Assembly (NCBI GenBank): GCA_963576475.1
Contig: OY754967.1
Coordinates: forward strand, 27,425,095 to 27,489,094
Direction: 5' to 3'
DNA from: Molanna angustata
Lineage: Eukaryota > Arthropoda > Insecta > Trichoptera > Molannidae
DNA length: 64,000 nt
In this document: positions 9,723 through 22,071 of the stretch, one piece after another
How positions within the stretch are numbered: position 1 is the first letter of the stretch
Layout: every line of letters begins with the position of its first letter
Program-made: the position numbers and the translations under genes
Notes under the pieces: generated by a model
Databases searched by the model: none
What the model was told of the DNA's origin: nothing
What the model saw: the letters and a program-made list of their open reading frames with translations, nothing else

Positions 9723-11679
9723 TCTATATTATAAATTTGAATGTTTGTATGTATCTATGTATGTATCTATGTATGTATCTATGTATGTGTTGAATGCGCT
9801 CCTAAACCGCTCATCCGATTGCGATGAAACTTTGGTGAACTGTCGAGAGTATACCAGGGATGGTTTCTGGATCAAAAAATTTTAACTTCTTCTTCTTCTT
9901 CATCGAGTATGAGGTCATTTAACCTATGAAGGTGGACTATCCTGAGAACCATTTATCCGATTGCAATGAAACTTTGATGAATTGTCGAGTGTATGACCGG
10001 GATGGTTTCTGGATTAAAAAAAAATTCTTCTTTTTCTTCTTAATCGGGTATCAGGTCATTTTACCTATGAAGGTGGACTATCCTGGGAACCGTTCATCCG
10101 ATTACAATGAAACTTTGGTGAATTGTCGAGCATATGACCGGGATGGTTTCTGGATTAAATTTTTTTTCTTCTTCTTCTTCATCGGGTATTATGACATTTT
10201 ACCTATGAATGTAAAATGACCTTATACTCTGGGAGAAGAAGCTCCAACTGTCCTTCCATCTCTTCGCAGGTCTTCCAGGACAGTTTCTGGATTGAAACTT
10301 TTTTCTTCTTCTTCATCGTGTATTTGGTCATTTTACCTATAAAGGTGGAGTATCCTGGGAGAATAAGATGCAACTGTCCTTCCATCTCTTCGCAGGTCTT
10401 CCAGAACGGTTTCTGGATTAAAACTTTTTTCTTCTTCTTCTTCTTTATCGTGTATTTGTCCATTTTACCTATGAAGTCGGAGAATCCTGGAAAAATAAGG
10501 TCCAACTGTCTCTTCGTAGGTCTTCCCAGTATTGTCTCGGGAATTAAACTTTTTCTTCACCTACTTAAGGGACGAGAGGTAATGAAGGGAAGGGAGGTAC
10601 TGGTGGACCTGACGGGACGGGAGGTACTGAAGGGACGGGAGGTACTGAAGGAATGGGAGTAACTGAAGGGACGGAGTAACTGAAGGGACAGGAGTAACTG
10701 AAGGGACGGGAGTAACTTAAGGGACGGGAATAACTGTAGGGATGGGAGTAGTTGAGGGACGGGAGTAACTGAAGGGACGGGAGTAACTGAAGGGACGGGA
10801 GTAACTGAAGGGACGGGAGTAACTGAAGGGACGGGAGTAACAGAAGGGACGGGAGTAACAGAAGGGACAGGGGGTAACTGAAGGGACGGGAGTAACAGAA
10901 GGGACGGGGTAACTGAAGGGACGGGAGTAACTGAAGGGACGGGAGTAACTGAAGGGAGGGGAGTAACTGAAGGGACGGGAGTAACTGAAGGGACGGGAGT
11001 AACTGAAGGGACCGGAGTAACTGAAGGGACGGGAGTAACTGAAGGGACGGGATTAACTGAAGGGACGGGAGTAACTGAAGGAACGGGAGTAACTGAAAAG
11101 ACGGGAGTAACTGAAGGGACGGGAGAAACTAAAGGGACGGGAGTAACTGAAGGGACGGGTGTAACTGAAGGGACGGGAGTAACTGAAGGGACGGGAGTAA
11201 CTGAAGGGACCGGAGTAACTGAAGGGACGGGAGTAACTGAAGGGACGGGATTAACTGAAGGGACGGGAGTAACTGAAGGGACGGGAGTAACTGAAGGGAC
11301 GGGAGTAACTGAAGGGACGGGAGAAACTAAAGGGACGGGAGTAACTGAAGGGACGGGAGTAACTGAAGGGACGGGTGTAGCTGAAGGGGCGGGAGTAACT
11401 GAAGGGACGGGAGTAACTGAAGGGACGGGAGTAAGTGAAGGGACGGGAGTAAGTGAAGGGACGGGAGTAACTGAAGGGACGGGATAAACTGAAGGGACGG
11501 GAGTAAGTGAAGGGACGGGAGTAACTGAAGGGACGGGATAAACTGAAGGGACGGGAGTAACTGAAGGGACGGGAGTAACTGAAGGGATGGGAGGTATTGA
11601 AGAGTCTGAAGCGACGGGTGGTTATGGAGGACGATTTTTAATTATACAGGTAATTCGAAGTTTGCCGGGGGTTCACTAG
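9723..11679 (+). mobile_element. Non-autonomous Helitron-like element containing tandem repeats
   Basis: The 5' side (TCTATATTATAAATTTG, then GAATGCGCTCCTAAACCGCT and ATCCGATTGCGATGAAACTT) resembles the 5' region of moth Helitron-derived repeats. The 3' side ends GGGGGTTCACTAG|T, fitting the CTRR end and A|T target preference of Helitrons. Inside are about five 120-135-bp repeats (9870-10560, each with GATGGTTTCTGGAT and a CTT-rich tract) and then the 18-bp minisatellite. I see no Rep/helicase coding. The 3' hairpin expected before CTAG is weak. Confidence 0.6.
10565..11605 (+). repeat. 18-bp minisatellite, about 56 units
   Basis: The consensus unit is GGGACGGGAGTAACTGAA. Variants such as GGGACGGGAGTAAGTGAA and GGGACGGGAGAAACTAAA recur in the same order at about 11100-11160 and 11300-11360, indicating higher-order duplication. 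One strand is strongly purine-rich. The block lies wholly inside the Helitron-like element. Confidence 0.95.
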
Positions 11680-13270
11680 TATAATAATAAAAAACTCAGC
11701 CGGTATTTTCCATATTCTCTTTTGATTGAAGTAATAATCTACTTCATAGACCTTGTAATTTTTATGTTAGGTACTTACATTAAAAAAATCCAAAAGGGGT
11801 TTTACTACAACAAATTTTACAAGAAAAGTATTTAACATGTTCAAATTAAAAAAAAATGCAATAGAATAATGATGTTATTAAAAACTGTACTTTATTTCAA
11901 AAACGTATCTTTTGAGGGTCCAGGGAAAATATTTTCAAAATATACTATATTAATATTACTAAGGAAGTTGATTAACATTACCTATTAAAAATATAAAACT
12001 AAAATTCATATAATTGTCGAATTAAACATAAATAAACAGTAGATGATCATTTTGCTTTGGATAGAAAATTTTAGTCTACAAAATAGTAGTCCAGGGAAAA
12101 TAGTATAGGCCGTCTACGCTTGACTTTGGTATGATGCTTCGCAAAAAATGTTATTGGCCTGTTAATAACATGTAAACATGACGTGTTGTACATTTTAATA
12201 CCATGTATAATAATTTCTTATTTTTTTAAATATATTCGCTAGTTCGAATTCTGCCACGACCGATTTCGTTCACATATGGTACAAGCATTTATGCTTACTA
12301 TGCTTACTATATGTGAAGGATGTATTATGTAGGACATTTTCATTCTTTTTTTAAAATAAAAAAATAGGAAATGTATGAGGATGTATATGTACTTTTTATT
12401 AAAAAAAATATGAAATATGTCGACAGATGTCAAATATGTCGCATGTTTTTATGATCACACCAAAGACACGTTTGGACGAATTATAATCGACATGGTAACC
12501 ATTTTGCAAATTTTGCTGAAAGTCCATAGTGTACGTAATCTAAAGAATATTATATTGCTGAATTAAAATTTGAGCGGGTGTAAATTTAATTAAAATAGTT
12601 AAAATTATTCATTTACACAATAAAGGTAGGTAATCAATTATTTTTTAATTACATACATGAATTAATAGATTCTATAATTTAAAACAAATGATATAATGTC
12701 TTATGTTCAACATCATGTAAAGTGAAAAAAAAAATCAAGCAAATTTAATTTTTATTTATCAAGCTGTACATGCCTATTCACGAAGTTGATAAAGATAAGA
12801 TTCTGACATTAGAAATATTTTAAATTAAATATACCTAATTAACTTATTAAGTACATTATGCTTAGATTATATATGATACAGATACCTAGTTAGCGCAATG
12901 AATGTATGCCAACTAAAACTACGAGGAAATAGACGAATTTCTAGTATACGTACACCTACCGATACGCACACCTACATAAAACGTAGACCAACCGATCTAC
13001 CGCCTCACACACACATGTAAAAAAAACTTGGCATACATTTGAATTCGAAATTTGTACTAGACGCGGCTTCTGTACATTATAATTCTATGACATTATGGTT
13101 AATATTAGAATATGACAGAGTATTGAGTTATACATTTTTAAGATTGAGACTAGATATAAACATATCTATTAAAGTCGTGTCAGGAGTAGCACTTCATGTT
13201 AGTGATTATTTATATATATATAAAAAAAAAAATCTGAAGTAAAATTGTTAATAAATGTTACGGATCGTTC
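11680..13270. other. AT-rich spacer apart from one SINE
   Basis: Outside the SINE at 12238-12390 I see only short simple-sequence runs. The 67-codon frame at 13039 lacks any gene signature. Confidence 0.45.
12238..12390 (+). mobile_element. SINE family A, 5'-truncated copy
   Basis: It begins in the B box (TAGTTCGAATTCTGCCACGA) and continues CGATTTCGTTCACATATGG and CAAGCATTTATGCTTA, matching 50270-50330. The tRNA-like head is missing. Confidence 0.65.
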
Positions 13271-13439
13271 CAGCCCCCCTAGACAACGTGTTATTTAGCT
13301 CAAGATAAGTAACAAGAAAAGATAATTCAATGTATGGAAGTGACAGTTGTCACGTGACAGGCAACTGTCACTTCCATAAGTTGAGTTATCTTTTCTTGTT
13401 TTTTTCTTGAGCTAAATGACACGTTGTCTAAGGGGGCTG
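13271..13439. mobile_element. 169-bp palindromic MITE
   Basis: The left end CAGCCCCCCTAGACAACGTG and the right end CACGTTGTCTAAGGGGGCTG are near-perfect reverse complements. The arms continue inward (TTAGCTCAAGA / TCTTGAGCTAA; GAAGTGACAGTTG / CAACTGTCACTTC) to a centre at TCACGTGACA, so nearly the whole element folds into one stem. Confidence 0.85.
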
Positions 13440-13779
13440 TTTTGATATTGATGTATTTCAGACATCGGCTATGTCCAAGTATTTATGTTAATTTGTATAA
13501 AATCTTTATAGAGTACAATTTATATCATATAAAGTATTCAACCTCACTAGGATAAACCTGTACTGAGGTTAAATAAAGTCACATTAGTGAAAGACATAAA
13601 TTACATAAAATGAATATACAAAATAATCTGTTACTTAAGTCGCCAGTTGGGTACTTATTAATAACTTGAAAATGATATATGTATCATGATTTCGCAAATG
13701 AAATTTAATTCAATTGAAGAAGGTTAACGATGAAAACATATTTTTGCAATCCACAGTCGATACAAACATCTTGACTCAT

Positions 13780-16375
13780 GAAGAATTGCATGATTTTATG
13801 TAGTCGGGAAGAATATTGAACATGAGTGAAGTTTGATAACAAAAGTTTAAATTTTAGTGAAGAATTGCATGATTTTATCTAGTCGGGAAGAATATTGAAC
13901 ACGAGTGTAGTCTGATAACAAAAGTTTGAATTTGAGTGAAGAATTGCAAGATTTTATGTAGTCGGGAAGAATATTGAACACGAGTGGAGCCTGATAATAA
14001 TAGTTTAAATTTGAGTGAAGAATTGCAAGATTTTATGTAGTCGGGAAGAATATTGAACATGAGTGGAGCCTGATAATAATAGTATAAATTTGAGTGAAGA
14101 ATTGCATGATTTTGTGTAGGCGGGAAGAAAAGTGAACATGAGTGGAGCCTGATAATAATAGTTTAAATTTGAGTGAAAAATTGCATGATTTTGTGTAGGC
14201 GGGAAGAATATTGAACATGATTGGAGTTTGATAACAAAAGTTTAAATTTGAGTGAAGAATTGCATGATTTAATATAGTCGGGAAGATTATTGAACACGAG
14301 TGGAGCTTGATAACAAAAGTTTAAATTTGAGTGAAGAATTGCATGATTTAATATAGTCGGGAAGATTATTGAACACGAGTGGAGCTTGATAACAAAAGTT
14401 TGAATTTGAGTGAAGAATTGCATTATTTTATGTAGTCGGGAAGAATATGGAAAATGATTGGAGCATGACAACAAAAGTTTAAATTTGAGTGAAGAATTGC
14501 ATGATTATTTGTAAACGGGAAGAATATTGAACATGAGTGGAGCCTGATACCAAAAGTTTAAATTTGAGTGAAGAATTGCATGATTTTGTGTAATCGGGGA
14601 GAATATTGAACAATAGTGGAGCCTGATCACAAAAATTTAAATTTAAGTGAAGAATTGCACGATTTTGTGTAGTCGTGAAGAATATTGAACACGAGAGGAG
14701 CCTGATAACAAAAGTTTTAATTTGAGTGAAGAATTGCATGATTATTTGTAAACGGGAAGAATATTGAACACGAGTGGAGCCTGATAACAAAAGTTTAAAT
14801 TTTAGTGAAGAATTGCATGATTTTGTGTAATCGGGGAGAATATTGAACAATAGTGGAGCCTGATAACAAAAATTTAAATGTAAGTGAAGAATTGCACGAT
14901 TTTGTGTAGTCGGGAAGAATATTGAACACGAGTGTAGTCTGATAACAAAAGTTTGAATTTGAGTGAAGAATTGCAAGATTTTATGTAGTCGGAAAGAATA
15001 TTGAACACGAGTGGTGCCTGATAATAATAGTTTAAATTTGAGTGAAGAATTGCAAGATTTTATGTAGTCGGGAAGAATATTGAACATGAGTGGAGCCTGA
15101 TAATAATAGTATAAATTTGAGTGAAAAATTGCATGATTTTGTGTAGGCGGGAAGAATATTGAACACGAGTGGAGCCTGATAATAATAGTTTAAATTTGAG
15201 TGAAGAATTGCAAGATTTTATGTAGTCGGGAAGAATATTGAACATTAGTGGAGCCTGATAATAATAGTATAAATTTGAGTGAAGAATTGCATGATTTTGT
15301 GTAGGCGGGAAGAAAACTGAACATGAGTGGAGCCTGATAATAATAGTTTAAATTTGAGTGAAAAATTGCATGATTTTGTGTAGGCGGGAAGAAAACTGAA
15401 CATGAGTGGAGCCTGATAATAATAGTTTAAATTTTCATGAAGAATTGCATTATTTTATCTAGTCGGGAAGAATATTGAACATGATTGGAGTTTGATAACA
15501 AAAGTTTAAATTTGAGTGAAGAATTGCATGATTTAATATAGTCGGGAAGATTATTGAACACGAGTGGAGCTTGATAACAAAAGTTTAAATTTGAGTGAAG
15601 AATTGCAAGATTTTATGTAGTCGGGAAGAATATTGAACACGAGTGGAGCCTGATAATAATAGTTTAAATTTGAGTGAAGAATTGCATGATTTTGTGTAGG
15701 CGGGAAGAAAACTGAACATGAGTGGAGCCTGATAATAATAGTTTAAATTTTCATGAAGAATTGCATTATTTTATCTAGTCGGGAAGAATATTGAACATGA
15801 TTGGAGTTTGATAACAAAAGTTTAAATTTGAGTGAAGAATTGCATGATTTAATATAGTCGGGGAGAATATTGAACAATAGTGGAGCCTGATAACAAAAAT
15901 TTAAATTTAAGTGAAGAATTGCACGATTTTGTGTAGTCGTGAAGAATATTGAACACGAGTGGAGCCTGATAACAAAAGTTTAAATTTGAGTGAAGAATTG
16001 CATGATTTTGTGTAATCGGGGAGAATATTGAACAATAGTGGAGCCTGATAACAAAAATTTAAATGTAAGTGAAGAATTGCACGATTTTGTGTAGTCGGGA
16101 AGAATATTGAATATGAGGGAGCTTGATAACAAAAGTTTAAATTTTCACGAAGAATTGCATGATTTTATGTAGTCGTGAAGAATATTGAACATGAGTGGAG
16201 CCTGATAACACAATTTGCAATTTTAGCGAAGAATTGCATGATTTTGTGTAGTCGTGAAGAATATTGAACATGAGTGGAGCTTGACAACAAAAGTTGCAAT
16301 TTTAGCGAAGAATTGCATGATTTTGTGTAGTCGGGAAGAATATTGAACATGAGGAGCCTGAAAACGAAAGTTTCC
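13780..16375 (-). repeat. 79-bp satellite (about 33 units) derived from a LINE RT C-terminus
   Basis: The landmark GAAGAATTGCA recurs every 79 bp (for example 13859, 13938, 14017). On the minus strand one unit translates as YQAPLVFNILPDYIKSCNSS followed by LKFKLL. That is the typical C-terminal signature of CR1/L2-type LINE reverse transcriptases; the copy in this window at 37571-38629 has SYQAPTIYNTIPDSIKN ... RFK in the same place. Because 79 is not a multiple of three, the frame changes at each unit and the array is not a protein gene. Confidence 0.9.
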
Positions 16376-16480
16376 AAACAATCACCCAATAACAAGTTGC
16401 ACCATTATGGAGACTTACGATATAAATCATCTCACAGATCTAGACTGAAAACACAATTAAAACTGTGTTTTTGTGAAATG
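16376..16480 (-). mobile_element. SINE family C fragment
   Basis: It contains ATCACCCAATAACAAGTTGC and CTCACAGATCTAGACTGAAA, the reverse complement of the SINE at 46110-46320. It directly abuts the end of the 79-bp satellite. Confidence 0.6.
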
Positions 16481-18249
16481 TGTAGGGACACGAAAATCAG
16501 TCAATTTTTTTGCCCAAAAATGAGAACATGAGTTTATGTTATTGACTTGGTTGCACAGGTACTGACGTGAACAACATACTATAACCATAACGCAATGGGG
16601 GATAGCTGAATGAAAAAATAATGATATTTACCACAAATTTGTTTTAATTTGAGCCTTGGATTTATTCAGCATTATTTAATGGCTCTACATAAATTATTTT
16701 TCTTATTATATCATTATTGAAGCGAACAGATTAGGTACTCTCCCTACCCCTTATAAGTAAAAAAGCGTGATTTTGTAACGGCACGGCACATAGACCCTAA
16801 TCGTATGTATTAACTACGAAATATATTATGTATCCACATGTTTACAACCATGGTCGAATATTTTAATTCAAGCGATGCGATGATAAAAATATTATAGAAA
16901 ATTATAGGTACATCCTACATTTATTATTAAATTATATAACGGAGATCTTAGATTTAAACCTATGTATATTATTTGTCATGCTTCTTTCTGGTAACTAGGT
17001 GCATAATGTATGTATTCAGACAAATACTAGAATTCCATATTTGGAAAAAATGGTCTTGAAAACGGTTAGTCATTATGATTTGTATATTTGAATAATGTAG
17101 GTATGTAGTGTCTTTATATTGAACTGTAATTTATTGTATAAACATATTATCAAACAGTTCGAGGAATACCTAATGTAGATAATATTTATAACTATGTGGG
17201 TATCAGCAGCAATATCAATATCTAATATAATATCTCTACAACAAAATGTTAAAATTATCGTAAAACTAGAGTTAAAAATGTGATTAATCGCTTATGATTG
17301 ATAAAAAATATAGAATACGTTATATTACAGTAATTTTAAATAAAAGTTGAAAAACTACATTATAATTATGCTTTGTAATAAACTTTTAAAAAATAACCAA
17401 ATAAAAAAAATATTTTTTAGTTATAAAAAAAAATTCAACAAAGTTAAAATTTTTCTTCACAGACTAATAAGTATAAAATAAGGTATAACAGTTACATTTT
17501 TTATTTCAAGTATAATTCTTCCTAAATCAATAGGTACCTATAGTTCAATTATAATTAATGGACGATATATTTTACGTATTGTTTATACAGACCAAATTAC
17601 GTTATTATATTATTCGTTGTTAGCTTATTTTTTTCAGATTTTGTAATATGGTTGTGTAAGTTTGATAGAAAAATTTCTTAATAACTCTTAACTTCTAGAA
17701 AATTATAACCGTCGAACTTCCAGGAAGTGTTTACAGATTTATACACGAGTACTAGCATAATATTATTATAATATGAAACATCTAGAAAATCGTCAATTTA
17801 TCATTGATAAATTATCTAGGTGCCATGCCAGTATAATATATTGTATTAAATACTATCAAGTGATTTAAAAATGAATTTAAAAAATGACGGGTTGAAAATA
17901 TGTATGTATATTTTTGAAAAATAATAAATTTACAGACCTTTATAGAATAAAGTCATAATGACGCAAGAATGGAATGGTGGTATTATTTTTGTAAATGAGT
18001 TATATCACTCTTGCCAAGTAAATAAGCCAACAAAAACAAGATAATTTTTTCATGATACATGTTGTACATTTAATTTGTCAATGTAAAACAAACAAGAGAA
18101 ACAAATTTAATGTAAAAGATTGGAGGAATAACGTTGAGGTTTACCTGTTTCATTTGAGGTTTGCATTGATTATTTCAATAAAAAAATGTCATTTTCATGA
18201 AAACGTGTCTCGCATTACGTTGAGGTTAAAATAATATGTTATTTTGGAA
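16481..18249. other. AT-rich spacer, nothing recognised
   Basis: No coding frame or repeat can be supported. If the 18.4 kb exon is real, this is probably its first intron. Confidence 0.45.
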
Positions 18250-18800
18250 TGTCTAAAAATAAACGGGTCATCATGGGTTTCCAGGAAAAGGCGGCAAACC
18301 CCTGACAGGAATGGTTAACGTGCGTTTGTTTACAAATTGACCGCGCAAAATATTTGAACCTTTCGAACATTCCAATACATAATAATATAATATAACAACG
18401 TCAGCGATATAAACTTACCCGATAACGCTGCTCGATATTCCTTCCAATGTGAAGTTTCTTTCGAAGGCATCTTGAACTTTTGTCGTACCTATCCAACAAA
18501 ACGACACTGAAACCAAATAACTTTCACACGAGACGATAGCGCTCGTCTCTACTTGAAACCGCGTGGTCTGATCGAATAGAGAGTGTTTTTTTACAACACC
18601 CTAAACGCAGAATGCACTTGGTCGAGGAATTTTATCTTTTGTTCTTCATCGTTGCAAGTTTGAGATTGTCCCTGTAGCGAGTGGTTAAAACGGGGCTCAC
18701 ATTTTTTTTATTTGACGCACGAAGGAGAGCGGCAGTACCGACTACCAAGCAGTTCCCGGTATAACTGAATACTGAATTTTGAACACCAACACATATGTAT
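18250..18800 (-). promoter_or_regulatory. CpG-rich promoter or 5' UTR candidate
   Basis: This segment contains many CG dinucleotides (for example TCGAAGG, ACGACACTG, GACGATAGCGCTCGTC, AACCGCGTGG) in a window that is otherwise strongly AT-rich. It lies immediately upstream of the candidate first exon at 18419-18470. No TATA box or initiator can be assigned with confidence. The reading as promoter plus 5' UTR is inferred from composition and position. Confidence 0.35.
18419..18470 (-). CDS. Candidate first coding exon of an unidentified gene
   Basis: On the minus strand an ATG at 18470 opens a 52-nt exon encoding MPSKETSHWKEYRAALS plus one base. It ends at a textbook splice donor, G|GTAAGTTT, in phase 1. 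The surrounding 18250-18800 is far richer in CpG than its neighbours, as expected for a promoter and 5' UTR. I do not recognise the peptide and found no matching downstream exon at lower coordinates, so the rest of the gene would lie across a long intron or outside the window. The exon could also be a chance ATG plus GTAAGT. The claim rests on the donor, the open frame and the composition change. Confidence 0.45.
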
Positions 18801-20037
18801 TTGTACGACAGAAGTAGTCACAGTTGTTGGAATAATACAAAATGACCACAGCTAGCGATGCCTTATCGCATGTGATCTTTTTACTGACCTTAATACATTT
18901 ATCCTCTTCATAATAATTATTTACTATCTGTAAAAAAATACATTCACTGTTGCAAATAGCATGATATCTTGTTATTGACAGACGATTTAAAAAAAATGCA
19001 AGATATTAATAAATTGGTTAAGTTATATGTACAGTATGTGAACACATGTTGATATGTTGAACACAAAATTATACGCATGCGGCGTGGCCTGATAACATGT
19101 ACACAGCATGTATTATTGTATATGTGTATAGTAGGTTTTGTATATGAAAGTTTATCGATGTTATCACATGTTTAATTCATGTGTGTAATAATAAGTACCA
19201 ACGTATTTATGTTATAAATTTATATTTAAGTAATGTTGATAATAAATTGGTATAATATAGGTACATTATATACCTAAATAAGAAGGTACCTAATTTACAA
19301 AATAAGTGAAACAATTAAAAACCGGGGCGTGACTGGAATGCACTGTTGAGGAAATGATGTAATAGATTTTTTATATTTTATTTTAACGCCATCTTTGTGA
19401 TAGTTTTTTTTTATATTTTATTACTTTTATCTCTATTTTAATCTCTAAGCACGTCAATTTTTTTCACTTCTCTATGAGAAATAATGTGATTACACATAAT
19501 AATATACCTATCAACTTTGACACCTTTATTTATAAAACAATAATGTATACCTATGTGTGATACGTATTTTTTTAAATTAAATAACAATTAAAATAAGTAA
19601 ATGTAATTAAAATAATATTCTAGATAAGTGAAGTTTTTATGAATTAGATTTCATTCGCTGATATTGATTTAGTGAAAAGAGTTCAATAGACAGCCATGTG
19701 CTAGTTCTAGGTGATTCATAAAATTAAAAATAGCCTGTAATCAATTCTTTGAACATCAGATGAATCTCAAAATAAAGCAAGCGTAATACAACTATAAAGC
19801 GCTGTACTTATATTATTATCAAGGATAATCTTATCTATAAATTTGATGTAGAATAGAGAAAGCTATACATTATATAGGAATATCTATGATACTACATTTA
19901 TGCTTGGTGTTGGTTGTAGCGTGCGTTTTTTAAAATAGAAATTGATGGTTCGAAGGATGGAAGGAATGAAAGAAGGAAGGAAGGACAGAAGTACGTAAGC
20001 AGGACGTAATTAAGTACGTAAATAAAAAAAATGTTAG
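18801..20037. other. AT-rich spacer, nothing recognised
   Basis: It has only a short GGAAGGAA-type run near 19950-19990. It would lie upstream of the candidate promoter. Confidence 0.45.
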
Positions 20038-20150
20038 TGGAGATACACGCATGTGTCATGCTTTATTTTATTAGGTTATGCGTATCCGCAAACCTGTCGC
20101 TGGTTACCCTACATGGTGGTGTATGCCGTGATTATATTAACGAGGTTTAC
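20038..20150 (+). repeat. Dispersed repeat, family E
   Basis: GAGATACACGCATGTGTCAT and CTGGTTACCCTACATGGTGG with GTATGCCGTGATTATA match 58583-58676 (AATACACGCATGCGTC ... GATTACCCCACATTGTGG ... ATGCTGTGATGGTA). It is probably the 3' end of a LINE, since it finishes like other LINE ends here. Confidence 0.5.
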
Positions 20151-20219
20151 ATGCAGATGATTTTCAATTTTTTCCGTTAATTTTACCGTTCATTAATGCA
20201 TAAATAATTTAACAAACTA

Positions 20220-21010
20220 GTAAATACAGCTAAAGTACTATTTCCTGGAGCTTTATTTTTCTTCCTTTTCTTTTGTGGAGACCTTTAGGACAGTTAAATA
20301 AACTATTTCCTATAGTCTAATTTTTCTTAATTTATGTAGACCTTGGGTGAGTATTTATACAAACTTATTCCTATTATCTAATTCTTCTTTTTCTTAATTT
20401 ATGTAGACCTTTGGGCCAGTTTTGATACCAACTATTTCTTTTATCGTACCTACATCTTCTTTTTCTAATTTAATGTAGACCTTTGTTGAATTTTATATAA
20501 ACCATTTCCTAAGGACTAATTCTTCTTCTTTTATGTTTACCAAGGGTGAGTTTTCATACAAACTTTTCCTTTAGTCTAATTCTTCTTCTTCTTTTATGTT
20601 GACCTTTGCGTCGTTTTTTATACAATCTGTTTCCTGGCGTATAATTATTCTTCTAATATGTAGACCTTTGGTCAGTTTTTATATTAACTATTTCCTATAA
20701 TCTAATTCTTCTTTTTCTTATTTTATTTAGACCTTGGGTGATTTTTTATACAAATTGTTTCCTATTATCTAATTCTTCGTTTTCTTATTTTATGTAGACT
20801 TTGTGTGAATTTTATATAAAATATTTCCTATAGTCTAATTCATCTTCATCTTTTATGAATAACTTTTGGTTTGGTTTTTATATAATCCATTTCCTATTGT
20901 GTTCTTATATTTCATCTTTTATGTAGACCATTGGGTCAGTTTCTAAACTATTTGTTGTAGTTTTACATTTTTTCTTCTTTTTTATTTAGACTATTGGGTT
21001 AGTTTAAAGT
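20220..21010. repeat. Degenerate 60-75-bp minisatellite, about eleven units
   Basis: Units share ACTATTTCCTATAGTCTAAT, a CTTCTTCTTTT tract and TTATGTAGACCTTTGGG. The last landmark appears near 20333, 20396, 20470, 20595, 20655, 20725, 20793 and 20918. Its layout (pyrimidine tract plus repeated landmark) recalls the Helitron-like element at 9.7 kb. Confidence 0.75.
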
Positions 21011-21858
21011 CTATTGTACAGAAATATTATGAAATACATGCACACTTGATAAAAATACATAAAAACGAATGGGATGACCAACACTAGAATCTTTTCAATA
21101 CTTTTGTTCAATCAAATTTACACCATTTATCATATCATCCCATATTACTTAATTTTCAATACCTACAAATTGATTTCGATGACAATATATAAAAAAACGG
21201 GGTTGTGGCCTTTGCTGGACTCTTCATAACGTTTATATTCAAATTAAAAACTATTTAACATGGTCTTAGTCTTCTTCTTCTTCTGTAATATAGACTTTTG
21301 TGTCATTTTTAAGTCTATAGTCTAATTGTGCAAAAATATAATAAACTATACGCACACTTGACGAAAAAATATGAAAACGAATGGGATGTGACGAACACTA
21401 GAATATTTTTAGTACTTTTGTTAAATCAAATGTTAAACCATTTCCCATCATTCAAAATTACTAAATTTTCAAAACACATTATTTGTTTTCGATGACAATA
21501 TATATAAATGGGGGTTGTGGGTAAAACCAAACTCTTTACAATCAAATAATAAATAAATTTGGAATGGTAAAATAAAACCAAAGTTTTCAGTTCTACTAAA
21601 AAAAAATCTTTACAATCAGTCATATTTAAAACCATTTCCCATGTAGTCCATGCGTGCAGAAATTGTATGTGCTTATATATAAAAACAAATGGGTTGTGGC
21701 CATCACTTGAACATTTTACAACGTTTAAAATCAATTAAATTTTAAACCACTTTTCATAGTACGATTTAGCAAAAATTTTGTGTGACAATATTATAAAAAT
21801 GATAACTTATTCCTTCACTAATTTACATTCTTAGCCAACGGCGGGACATTAAAGCTAG
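21010..21858. repeat. About 300-bp direct repeats ending in CTAG|T
   Basis: 21010-21215 and 21308-21515 share blocks such as AACGAATGGGATG, AACACTAGAAT, TACTTTTGTT and TTTCGATGACAATATAT, and a third decayed copy runs to about 21790. The block ends GGCGGGACATTAAAGCTAG|T, a possible Helitron 3' end. Confidence 0.6.
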
Positions 21859-22071
21859 TAAATAAATAAATAAACAAGCAATTAAATCTACAAATAAAAT
21901 ATATTCAATAAATAAATAAATAAATATATTTTCCTTGGGTTATCTCTATTGTATCCTGACCATTGATCCGTTAGTTCATTTCGTTAGAACGTTCGAAACT
22001 TCAGCCCCATGGTTCTTTATAGTTTCCGTCAAACTTTAGTCTTTTCGCCGTGGAGGGGGGCGGTTTGTACA

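Noticed and set aside
10203..10662. ORFs of 100-148 codons on both strands with poly-Phe or poly-Lys stretches.
   Set aside because: They translate CTT-rich repeat tracts inside the Helitron-like element.
13875..15245. Several minus-strand ORFs of 61-202 codons with LPDYIKSCNSSLKFK repeats, suggesting a repeat protein.
   Set aside because: The 79-bp period shifts frame at each unit, so different units are read in different frames; it is a satellite, not a gene.
13780..16375. A CRISPR-like array.
   Set aside because: Units are contiguous with no unique spacers, and the genome is evidently eukaryotic.
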